Part shown: one piece after another, positions 1-5,934 of the stretch | Layout: each line of letters opens with the position of its first letter | Numbering within the stretch: the first letter of the stretch is position 1 | Assembly: GCA_001717015.1 (NCBI GenBank) | Contig: MAGV01000083.1 | Span: 18,559 to 26,226 of the forward strand | Direction of reading: 5' to 3' | Origin: Candidatus Methanosuratincola petrocarbonis (ex Vanwonterghem et al. 2016) | Lineage (GTDB): Archaea > Thermoproteota > Methanomethylicia > Methanomethylicales > Methanomethylicaceae | DNA length: 7,668 bases | Program-made: the position numbers and the translations under genes | The notes under the pieces: model-generated | Told to the model about the DNA's origin: nothing | The model's database searches: none | Seen by the model: only the letters and a program-made list of their open reading frames with translations

Positions 1-653
1 TCATTGAGCTTCTCATCAGAGATGCTCCCCCGCCGAGATATCAGCAATTCGCCAATAGCCCCTGGGGGAACCCCGTTCTTTAGACCGCGTATAATCGTTA
101 CTGAATTGAAATAATCGACTTTTGTTTTCATGAAATCGATCAGCCCAGATCTGGCCTCCCTGCCCAATTTGCCGACGTCCTCGTAAAGGTCAATTATCCT
201 CTGCCTTGCGAAGACCACGTCCACCAGGCCCGGGATCGTGTATTGCGTGAATACTCTCGAGGAGGTCTCGACCTCCCGATCGAAACCTTCTGATTTGAGC
301 CTGGTGAATATATCCTCCTTCTGTTTGTCAGGCAAAATTTCGGCTAGGGCTGATTTTAAGATCTCAGCTTTTTCTGTATCTGTGACCTCCCTCTTGAAGA
401 AGCTGAGAGCCTTCGTGAGCTTATCTGATGTTTTCGTGAACTCGTCAACCTCAGCAAGGTATGCGCCGTAGAGTGCGCCTTCAAGCGCTTTCGCATCCAA
501 TGCCGGGGCTTCGAGGGTGGGCACCCTATCCTTGAGCTTATTAGCCAACTCCTTCAGATCCTTGGAGTACGACAGCTCTAAAAACTGCTCTCTTGTCAAG
601 AGCCTGCCTTTCCTTGCAGAGGCTTTTACGACTGTATAAACAGGGTCGCTCAA
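1..653 (-). CDS. atpC: A/V-type ATP synthase subunit C (central-stalk/rotor connector), 3' end missing
   Basis: Subunit C (equivalent to eukaryotic V-ATPase subunit d) joins the central stalk of the A1 head to the membrane rotor ring. My own translation gives 217 codons with no stop before the window edge. The family is usually about 350 residues, so the C-terminal third is outside. The N-terminus (SDPVYTVVKASARKGRLLT) and the stretch around residues 171-207, with VDYFNSVTIIRGLKNG, follow the family pattern of a helical domain followed by an 'R-K' repeat. The start must be TTG at 653: an in-frame TAA lies in the end of atpH, and the only standard start codon between it and the conserved region is this TTG. 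GGAGAG at 663-668 is a plausible ribosome site. The gene lies 20 bases behind atpH in the same operon. Assignment is by recognition of the family pattern, not by a search. Confidence 0.85.
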   Translation of the reverse strand, partial: MSDPVYTVVKASARKGRLLTREQFLELSYSKDLKELANKLKDRVPTLEAPALDAKALEGALYGAYLAEVDEFTKTSDKLTKALSFFKREVTDTEKAEILKSALAEILPDKQKEDIFTRLKSEGFDREVETSSRVFTQYTIPGLVDVVFARQRIIDLYEDVGKLGREARSGLIDFMKTKVDYFNSVTIIRGLKNGVPPGAIGELLISRRGSISDEKLN

Positions 654-673
654 TATTGCCGGCTCTCCGCTGC

Positions 674-994
674 TTATGGGTTGAGATCCTTAAGCACGGC
701 TTCTACAACTTCATCAACACATGCCTTCCTCTTTTCTTCTGCTCTCTTCCTAAGCTGTGCAGAAGAGGTCTCACCCTCTTTCCTGATCTTCTCTGTGATC
801 TTTTTTGCTTCGGAAATCTTCTTGGCATATTCTTCTTCACCAATCTCCTTCGCCTTCTGCTCAGACTCAAGCTCCAGTCTCTTGGCCTCCTCCTCAGCCC
901 TCCTCACCAGCTCGTTTGCTCTTGCCTTGGCCTCGTTCACAATCTCCTCTGCAACAACTTCTGCCCTTTTCAATCCTGTCAGAACCCTTTCCAT
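674..994 (-). CDS. atpH: A-type ATP synthase subunit H (peripheral-stalk coiled coil)
   Basis: Subunit H pairs with subunit E to form the peripheral stalk that holds the A1 head against the membrane stator. The 106-residue product is almost entirely charged heptad-like helix: long runs of Glu, Lys, Arg and Ala, with segments such as NEAKARANELVRRAEEEAKR and KKISEAKKITEKIRKEGE, and no membrane segment. Size and composition fit the family (about 100-110 residues). Two starts are possible: GTG at 997 or ATG at 994. GGAGG at 1003-1007 sits 5 bases from the GTG and 8 bases from the ATG, so the ATG is preferred. The ATG shares one base with the trmI stop (TGATG), implying coupled translation. Low-complexity coiled coils can mislead, but the neighbouring subunit C makes the call firm. 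Confidence 0.85.
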   Translation of the reverse strand: MERVLTGLKRAEVVAEEIVNEAKARANELVRRAEEEAKRLELESEQKAKEIGEEEYAKKISEAKKITEKIRKEGETSSAQLRKRAEEKRKACVDEVVEAVLKDLNP

Positions 995-1755
995 CACCCT
1001 TTCCTCCCTGAAACGATATACCCTGTGTGACCCACCATTATCATGTCAGGTCTCGTCTCATTTGCCTTGACCTTGTATGTTCGCATTAGTAATTCTAATG
1101 CCTTCACTGCCAAAAAACCTTTACTACGCATTGCTTCTACAGTCTTCTCGACCTGGTTTATTGTCGGGCTGAAGCTTACCAGCCTGCCCCCTGTCCTGAG
1201 GGCATTGTGAGCCAGGTCTACTACCTGCCAAGGCGTTGCCATGTCTAAGACAACTGCATCGACTTCTCTTTCGTCTATGCCTTCACTGATGTCTTTCAGC
1301 TTCATCTCAACATTCTTGGTTAGCCCCATTCTTTCAAGATTCTTCCGTGCTATCCTCTGGAACTCCTCCCTCATTTCATAGGTATACACCATTCCGCCGG
1401 GCTGGACATGCGTGGCCAAGTAGCTCGTTAGTGACCCGCTCCCGGTCCCGCACTCAACAACCCTCGATCCTGGTCTTACATTGGCCAAAAGAGTGATGAG
1501 CGCTATGTCCTTTGGGTATATTATCTGCGTCTTTCTGGAAACCCTCTCGAGGTGATCCAAGTAGTCTACGGGCATCGCCTTCATGGGTAGCCCCAGTGTA
1601 GTCTTCAGCTCCGTTCCATACTCCTTCCCAATAAGCTCTCCCAGATCAACAATCCCTTTGTGAGTGTGGAACTTTTTACCGCTCTCTACGATTACAATCC
1701 AACTCTTCTTCTCGTTGACGTAAAGTAGTATCTCCTGCCCCTCTTCGATTGTCAT
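994..1755 (-). CDS. trmI: tRNA (adenine-57/58-N1)-methyltransferase, archaeal TrmI type
   Basis: This SAM-dependent enzyme methylates N1 of A58 in the T-loop of tRNA; archaeal homologues also act on A57. The 253-residue protein has a small beta-rich N-terminal domain (about 1-70), then a Rossmann-type methyltransferase fold. The segment RKTQIIYPKDIALI (74-87) precedes SAM motif I, VVECGTGSGSLT (99-110). Glu127 in YTYEM is the expected acidic residue that binds the SAM ribose. VVLDMATPW (168-176) holds Asp171, at the place of the active-site Asp of this family, and RPDMIMVGHTGYIV (235-248) is the typical C-terminal strand. Length matches the family. The ATG start is preceded by AAGGAT at 1764-1769, an 8-base spacing. 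It is first in the operon, ahead of atpH and atpC, with its stop overlapping the atpH start. A functional link between tRNA methylation and the ATP synthase is not evident; shared expression is the simplest reading. Confidence 0.92.
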   Translation of the reverse strand: MTIEEGQEILLYVNEKKSWIVIVESGKKFHTHKGIVDLGELIGKEYGTELKTTLGLPMKAMPVDYLDHLERVSRKTQIIYPKDIALITLLANVRPGSRVVECGTGSGSLTSYLATHVQPGGMVYTYEMREEFQRIARKNLERMGLTKNVEMKLKDISEGIDEREVDAVVLDMATPWQVVDLAHNALRTGGRLVSFSPTINQVEKTVEAMRSKGFLAVKALELLMRTYKVKANETRPDMIMVGHTGYIVSGRKG

Positions 1756-1796
1756 GCTAGACCATCCTTTAACCCACTTCCATCTAACTGCCTATT

Positions 1797-1808
1797 CATA
1801 TTAATATT
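1797..1808 (-). promoter_or_regulatory. Candidate TATA box for trmI-atpH-atpC
   Basis: The minus strand reads ATAATATTAATATG here, including a 10-base palindrome ATATTAATAT at 1798-1807. It lies about 48 bases before the trmI ATG, so transcription would begin near 1777 and leave a leader of roughly 20 bases that includes the ribosome site. The position is typical of archaeal promoters; no transcript data are available here. Confidence 0.5.
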
Positions 1809-1880
1809 ATGAGATCTTCTCTTTGGAAACCCTTCTATCCCGCAACTTCAGGGGTGCGATTATTTATTTTAAGTATGTTT

Positions 1881-1887
1881 TTTATAG
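1881..1887 (+). promoter_or_regulatory. TATA box for acylphosphatase gene
   Basis: TTTATAG in an AT-rich stretch, centred at about 1884. A start of transcription about 25 bases downstream (near 1909) would leave a leader of about 15 bases holding the AGGTG ribosome site. The same heptamer serves as the likely box of the Lrp-type gene at 2716-2722 on the other strand. Confidence 0.5.
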
Positions 1888-1912
1888 TATTTCCGTCATA
1901 CTTTGATACAAC

Positions 1913-1917
1913 AGGTG
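1913..1917 (+). promoter_or_regulatory. Ribosome site that decides the acylphosphatase start
   Basis: AGGTG ends six bases before TTG at 1924. No ATG precedes the conserved core of the protein, so this spacing is the best guide among GTG 1915, TTG 1924 and TTG 1930. Confidence 0.45.
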
Positions 1918-1923
1918 TGTTTT

Positions 1924-2199
1924 TTGACATTGCGCGTTAAGATCAAGGTTACAGGCGTGGTTCAAGGAGTTGGCTATAGATACTACACATATCGCATTGC
2001 TAGGGGGCTGGCCCTTAAAGGATACGTCAGGAACCAGAAGGATGGGAGCGTTGAGGTCTTGGCTGAAGGAGACAAGGACAGGCTGATGGATCTGATATCT
2101 GAGCTCAGGATCGGGCCGCCCAGCTCCAGGGTGGACAACCTTTCCATTGAGTGGCAGGACAGCAAAAATGAATTCTCTGACTTCAAGATCTTGAAATAA
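1924..2199 (+). CDS. acyP: Acylphosphatase
   Basis: Acylphosphatase hydrolyses carboxyl-phosphate bonds in small acyl phosphates such as acetyl phosphate or 1,3-bisphosphoglycerate. The 91-residue product (from TTG 1924) matches the whole family: the phosphate loop GVVQGVGYR with catalytic Arg19, then KGYVRNQKDGSVEVLAEG with catalytic Asn37, and the GPPSSRVD turn late in the protein. Both catalytic residues are present, so it should be active. No ATG is available in frame before the core. An upstream TTG at 1903 would add seven residues but would lie before the predicted transcription start. It stands alone between a divergent trmI promoter and a convergent Lrp-type gene that ends 35 bases away. 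The family call is firm; the exact start is not. Confidence 0.92.
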   Translation: MTLRVKIKVTGVVQGVGYRYYTYRIARGLALKGYVRNQKDGSVEVLAEGDKDRLMDLISELRIGPPSSRVDNLSIEWQDSKNEFSDFKILK

Positions 2200-2233
2200 T
2201 TTCTCATCTTTAGATCAGGTTCGAGGGATACAG

Positions 2234-2683
2234 TCATATGTCCAGAGACGGATCGAATTTATGCCTCTTGTAAATCATTGATGATGTAACCTTGACCACG
2301 CCCTTCATCTTGTAGATGGTCTCAGCAAAATTTTGCATTTCGTCTATATTGCTGAAACTTGCATGAACGAAAATGGTAGGAGTGCCCACCTTCTCATAGA
2401 CCTTGGTGACTTCCTCGCATGCAGAAACCTTCTCCACAACCTCGGAAAATTCATTCGTGTTGGCCTCGACCTCAAAAATCGCAGAGACGTCCTTTCCTAT
2501 TAGTCTAGAGTCGGCAAGCGCAAAAAACCCCTTGATGTAGCCTCTCTTCACTAGTTTGCTCACCCTGTCCCTGACTGCAACATTCGATATCCCGACTATG
2601 GAAGCGAGGTTCCTGTATGAGATCCTCCCGTCCTTCCTTAGGGCCTCTATTATCATCCTGTCATATTCGTCTAGTTGTCGCAT
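2234..2683 (-). CDS. Lrp/AsnC family transcriptional regulator
   Basis: A DNA-binding regulator of the leucine-responsive/feast-famine family, 149 residues, the usual length. Residues 4-52 form the winged helix-turn-helix: LDEYDRMIIEALRKDGRIS, then LASIVGISNVAVRDRVSKLV with the recognition helix, then GYIKGF. Residues 66-140 form the RAM domain (beta-alpha-beta-beta-alpha-beta), with VYEKVGTPTIFVHASF at the usual ligand and octamer interface. The C-terminal tail KRHKFDP is family-like. The ATG at 2683 is the only start that keeps the whole first helix. AAGGT at 2687-2691 (minus strand) is 3' of the palindrome centre and seems to double as the ribosome site. The gene is divergent from PEP synthase and probably represses itself through the palindrome at 2691-2708. 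Its ligand cannot be told from sequence. Confidence 0.93.
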   Translation of the reverse strand: MRQLDEYDRMIIEALRKDGRISYRNLASIVGISNVAVRDRVSKLVKRGYIKGFFALADSRLIGKDVSAIFEVEANTNEFSEVVEKVSACEEVTKVYEKVGTPTIFVHASFSNIDEMQNFAETIYKMKGVVKVTSSMIYKRHKFDPSLDI

Positions 2684-2690
2684 AGGTCGT

Positions 2691-2708
2691 ACCTTAATAT
2701 ATTAAGGT
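2691..2708. promoter_or_regulatory. Perfect 18-base palindrome, likely operator of the Lrp-type regulator
   Basis: ACCTTAATATATTAAGGT is identical to its own reverse complement over all 18 bases. It lies 7 bases in front of the regulator ATG and just downstream of its TATA box, covering the expected transcription start. An AT-rich centre with GGT/ACC ends suits an Lrp-family dimer, and this position would block RNA polymerase. Autoregulation is inferred. Confidence 0.7.
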
Positions 2709-2715
2709 TTTATCG

Positions 2716-2722
2716 CTATAAA
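2716..2722 (-). promoter_or_regulatory. TATA box of the Lrp-type gene
   Basis: The minus strand reads TTTATAG, preceded by purine-rich GTAAGA that could serve as the BRE. Transcription would start near 2692-2695, inside the 18-base palindrome, giving a leader of about ten bases. Confidence 0.55.
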
Positions 2723-2789
2723 TCTTACGATTAATTAATATAGACATGCTGTAAAATTTCTTATTGACAGTAATTCACGGTGGCAAAAA

Positions 2790-2801
2790 CCAAAATTTTG
2801 G
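2790..2801. promoter_or_regulatory. 12-base palindrome upstream of PEP synthase
   Basis: CCAAAATTTTGG is a perfect palindrome, about 65 bases before the proposed PEP synthase TATA box and about 90 bases beyond the other palindrome. It differs in sequence from that site, so it may bind another protein, or may be chance in AT-rich DNA. The rest of the spacer (2743-2858) shows no gene or RNA fold that I can see. Confidence 0.3.
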
Positions 2802-2858
2802 CAATCATGTGAGTGTGTGGTAATGCTTCTTCAAAATAAATTCTGTTGCATTCTGACC

Positions 2859-2870
2859 AAAAATATTAAT
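2859..2870 (+). promoter_or_regulatory. Candidate TATA box of PEP synthase
   Basis: AAAAATATTAAT centred near 2865 would place transcription start near 2890, a few bases before the ribosome site AAGGTG at 2896-2901. This favours the ATG at 2908 over earlier in-frame starts at 2872 and 2875, which would then lie upstream of the transcript. CAAAATAAA at 2832-2840 is an alternative box. Confidence 0.4.
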
Positions 2871-2895
2871 AGTGATGCGCGTCCCTAATCGATTC

Positions 2896-2901
2896 AAGGT
2901 G
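2896..2901 (+). promoter_or_regulatory. Ribosome site that decides the PEP synthase start
   Basis: AAGGTG ends six bases before ATG 2908. The upstream GTG 2872 and ATG 2875 have no comparable site in front of them. Confidence 0.6.
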
Positions 2902-2907
2902 CTGTCG

Positions 2908-5301
2908 ATGGTTGGTTCTAGATCAGCGTACATAATCTTTTTCGACTCATTAAAGAAGGATGACATCCCTCTTGTCGGCGGGAAGTGTGCAAATCTTGGG
3001 GAACTCTTATCTTTTGGCGTGCCTGTACCTCCTGGTTTTGCAATAACAGCTGAGGCGTACAAGCTACACATAAACAGGAACAACCTCTGGGACAGGATAA
3101 AGGATGTGCTCTCCAGAATGGATATCGCCGACAGCGACTCTTTGGAATCCTCGTCCAGAGAAATCAGGTCAATAATCGAGTCTGCGCCCTTGCCGGCCGA
3201 ACTGGCAGACGAGATAGTCGCGGCTTACCAGAAGCTAGGGAACATGCTGAAGGTCAAGGATCCTCCGGTCGCAGTCAGGAGCAGCGCCACCGCGGAAGAC
3301 CTGCCTGGAGCCAGCTTCGCCGGACAGCAGGACACCTACCTCTTCGTTTCTGGGAAGGATCCGCTCCTCAAGTATGTCGTAAAGTGCTTCTCGTCACTAT
3401 TCACCCCGAGGGCGATCGCCTACAGGAAGGAGAAGGGCTTCGACGATATGAAGGTCTACCTTAGCGTCGCAGTGCAGAAGATGGTCAATAGCGAATCTTC
3501 AGGGGTCATGTTTACCCTGGACCCGACCACAGGGAACCGTGATGTAGTACTCATTGAGGGGACGTGGGGGATCGGTGAGATGATAGTCCAGGGCAAGGTG
3601 AGCCCGGATGAATGGACGGTTGACAAGAAGACAATGACGATAATCGAAAGGAACATTTCAAAGAAGGTAATGATGGCAATCCGTTCCCCTTCGGACAGTG
3701 GCGAGGGCTTCCTGAGGGAGATCCCTGTCTCACAAGAGCGTATCGAAGCACCGTGCATCTCCGACGACCAGGTTCTCGAGCTCGCAAAGTTTGCGGTCGA
3801 AATAGAGAAGCACTATGGCATGGCGATGGACATAGAGTGGGCACTCGACTCTGAAGACAAGAAGCTGTACATAGTCCAGGCAAGGCCCGAGACTGTGTGG
3901 TCGATGAAACAAGTAACAGCACCTGAAGGCAAAAAAATGGACCAGATGGACAGCGGGGTCAAGCGCCTCTTGAGGGGCGTTCCGGCCTCACCCGGATTAG
4001 TATCTGGAAAGGCACATGTTATAATGGATACTAAACATATCCGGGAGTTCCAAGCAGGAGAGATACTGGTCACCGAGATGACTTCCCCAGACTGGGCCCC
4101 GGCTATGCGGAAAGCTCTTGCGATAATCACCGACAGCGGAGGCAAGACATGCCACGCTGCGATAGTGAGCAGGGAGTTGGGCATCCCGTGCATCGTAGGG
4201 ACCAAGGAGGCCACAAAGATCCTCAAAACAGGGCAAGTGATAACAGTGGATGCCACCCATGGGGTCGTCTATGAAGGAGACTTGATCGGCCCTGAGGAAA
4301 AGAAGCCTGTGATCCCAACGAAGGCTGCACTCAGCGTCGAGTCTTACTACCCGACTGCAACCAAGATATACATGAACCTCGGGGAGCCTGGCATGATCGA
4401 CAAGTACCGCGATCTGCCATTTGACGGGATAGGGCTGATGCGGGTTGAGTTCATAATCGCTGATGTCATAGGGGAACACCCTCTCCACTTGATAGAGACA
4501 AAGCAGGAGGAGAAGTTCATTGACAAACTCGCGACTGGGATCTCAAAAGTTGCAAGGGAGATACACCCGCGCCCGCTAGTTGTGAGGTTCAGCGACTTCA
4601 AGACCAACGAATATCGCCAGCTTGTGGGCGGAGAGAGGTTCGAGCCGCAGGAGGCAAACCCGATGATAGGATGGAGGGGGGTCAGCCGCTATGTTTCAGA
4701 TGTTTACTCGCCCGCCTTCAGACTAGAGTGTAGGGCGATCAAGCGGGTTAGGGACGAGTGGGGTCTGAAGAACGTCTGGGTGATGTTGCCGTTCGTTAGA
4801 ACAACATGGGAAGTCGAGTCGTGCCTGAATATAATGAAGGAGGAGGGTCTGCAGAGGGATCGTGACTTCAAGGTATGGCTCATGGCTGAGATCCCCTCTA
4901 TAATATTTATGGCCGACGAATTCTCGAGGCTCTGCGACGGATTCAGCGTTGGCAGCAACGACCTAACGCAGCTCATCCTGGGCGTAGACAGGGACTCGCC
5001 CATACTCCCGGCGCAGGACTCCAGGTACTTCGACGAGAGGGATCCTGCGGTAATCAGGGCAATCACGCACCTGATAAAAGTGGCCCACTCGCACGGCGTT
5101 ACAGTCAGCATCTGCGGTCAGGGCCCGAGCGTTTACCCTGACCTAACAGAGACGCTGGTGAGGGCTGGCATCGACAGCATTAGCGCGAACCCGGACATGG
5201 TCGTATGGACAAGGAAAGTCGTTGCTGGCGTTGAGCGGAAGGTTTTGATGGAGCGCCTAGTCAAGTCCAGCAAGAACAACGGTTTCGAACTGCTGGAATG
5301 A
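2908..5301 (+). CDS. ppsA: Phosphoenolpyruvate synthase (pyruvate, water dikinase)
   Basis: The enzyme converts pyruvate, ATP and water to PEP, AMP and phosphate, the entry step of gluconeogenesis in many archaea. From ATG 2908 it has 797 residues, near the E. coli length. Domain order is complete. The N-terminal ATP-grasp domain has VGGKCANLGEL (about 23-33) and VAVRSSATAEDLPGASFAGQQ (about 121-141). The swivelling phosphohistidine domain has GGKTCHAAIVSRELG with catalytic His416; Lys stands where Arg is common. The C-terminal PEP/pyruvate barrel has DGIGLMRVEF, NPMIGWRGVSRY, SNDLTQLILGVDRDS and the ICGQGPS loop with Cys736 as proton donor. All key catalytic residues are present. ATG 2908 is chosen because of AAGGTG six bases upstream and because the family begins shortly before the VGGK motif; a start at 2872 or 2875 would add 11-12 residues. 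Divergent from the Lrp-type gene, convergent with the radA operon. Confidence 0.95.
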   Translation: MVGSRSAYIIFFDSLKKDDIPLVGGKCANLGELLSFGVPVPPGFAITAEAYKLHINRNNLWDRIKDVLSRMDIADSDSLESSSREIRSIIESAPLPAELADEIVAAYQKLGNMLKVKDPPVAVRSSATAEDLPGASFAGQQDTYLFVSGKDPLLKYVVKCFSSLFTPRAIAYRKEKGFDDMKVYLSVAVQKMVNSESSGVMFTLDPTTGNRDVVLIEGTWGIGEMIVQGKVSPDEWTVDKKTMTIIERNISKKVMMAIRSPSDSGEGFLREIPVSQERIEAPCISDDQVLELAKFAVEIEKHYGMAMDIEWALDSEDKKLYIVQARPETVWSMKQVTAPEGKKMDQMDSGVKRLLRGVPASPGLVSGKAHVIMDTKHIREFQAGEILVTEMTSPDWAPAMRKALAIITDSGGKTCHAAIVSRELGIPCIVGTKEATKILKTGQVITVDATHGVVYEGDLIGPEEKKPVIPTKAALSVESYYPTATKIYMNLGEPGMIDKYRDLPFDGIGLMRVEFIIADVIGEHPLHLIETKQEEKFIDKLATGISKVAREIHPRPLVVRFSDFKTNEYRQLVGGERFEPQEANPMIGWRGVSRYVSDVYSPAFRLECRAIKRVRDEWGLKNVWVMLPFVRTTWEVESCLNIMKEEGLQRDRDFKVWLMAEIPSIIFMADEFSRLCDGFSVGSNDLTQLILGVDRDSPILPAQDSRYFDERDPAVIRAITHLIKVAHSHGVTVSICGQGPSVYPDLTETLVRAGIDSISANPDMVVWTRKVVAGVERKVLMERLVKSSKNNGFELLE

Positions 5302-5345
5302 CCTTCCTTCTCTTTCAACCCTTTCCAACCGCCTTCTCTTTTTCC
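5302..5345 (+). terminator. Pyrimidine-rich tract, possible PEP synthase terminator
   Basis: The strand directly after the ppsA stop is almost purely C and T and ends in TTCTCTTTTTCC. Archaeal termination commonly occurs at T-rich tracts without a hairpin. No stem-loop is visible. The 75-base gap to the convergent operon contains nothing else, and no T-run serves the minus strand. Confidence 0.35.
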
Positions 5346-5376
5346 GCAAGACAACTTTGCCCCTTCAGCCTCCCCT

Positions 5377-5934
5377 CTACTGATCATTTTTGCCGATACC
5401 CACCTCAATTTCGCGGTCGCAGAACTTTCGTATCATGCTGTAATGCCTGGGTGCCGAGATGCCGTTCCAGTCCGTCATTTCGCAAAGCAGTATGAGGCTG
5501 ACCTGAAGCCTTGCTGCTGCAGTTGTTATCTCGAAGAGATCCAAAGCAAGCCGCCTTCGCGAAAAGTGCCCTTCACTAGTCCCATTCACCGGGTCTATAA
5601 CCGCGATGGACGGCTTTATTCCAGAGATCAGGGTAGCGACCTCGCCCAAGGACTCGAAAATACCGAGTACCAAGTTCTCCGAGCCGGCCATTGAACGCAA
5701 CGCAGCCTCCTCAACCGCTAAAAGCCTCTGTTGCAGATAGAGCGCTCTATCTCCTCTACACCCAGTTTCGATGCACATTTTGATCGCAAGCCTCCTAGCC
5801 GCATTTCTGTCCCCATGCAGGAGCAAGGTCTGTCTGCCTGTTGGATCCGTTACAGTGGCGCCACAAGCTCTCATCCAGAATCCGCCCTGAGATGCCCCAC
5901 TCACTTCGGGGGCACGTGGTTGATCCTGATTCAC
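5377..5934 (-). CDS. RecA-fold RadA paralogue with a degenerate P-loop (putative)
   Basis: I do not recognise a named family. The 185-residue product has the layout of a small RecA/RadB-like core. After a Pro/Ser/Gly-rich N-terminus (1-20) comes RQTLLLHGDRNAARRLAIKM (34-53), placed like strand 1, P-loop and helix, but the canonical GxxxxGK(T/S) has become GDRNAARR: the Gly-Lys-Thr is Ala46-Arg47-Arg48. SIAVIDPV (109-116) resembles Walker B with Asp114. LQVSLILLCEM (143-153) resembles the strand that in RadA ends in TNQ, here ending in Glu. A final FCDREIEV strand fits the core. It would be unlikely to hydrolyse ATP in the normal way. The start is GTG 5934, overlapping the radA stop by four bases (GTGA) behind GGAGG; an upstream frame reaching 6054 is only radA overlap. 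The tight coupling suggests a RadA partner, like RadB or other Rad51 paralogues. Fold and role are inferred from pattern and context. Confidence 0.6.
   Translation of the reverse strand: MNQDQPRAPEVSGASQGGFWMRACGATVTDPTGRQTLLLHGDRNAARRLAIKMCIETGCRGDRALYLQQRLLAVEEAALRSMAGSENLVLGIFESLGEVATLISGIKPSIAVIDPVNGTSEGHFSRRRLALDLFEITTAAARLQVSLILLCEMTDWNGISAPRHYSMIRKFCDREIEVGIGKNDQ

Noticed and set aside
593..1070. Plus-strand open frames opposite atpH rich in Leu, Ser, Phe and Cys
   Set aside because: They are the reverse complement of a Glu/Lys/Ala-rich coiled-coil gene, which creates long open but meaningless frames; the minus-strand protein is a recognisable ATPase subunit.
2872..2907. Upstream GTG/ATG starts for PEP synthase
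   Set aside because: They have no ribosome site, would probably lie before the transcript start, and the family begins close to ATG 2908, which has AAGGTG six bases ahead.
3456..4607. Several 100-163 residue minus-strand frames inside PEP synthase
   Set aside because: They lie opposite a fully conserved enzyme, lack ribosome sites and have no recognisable domain.
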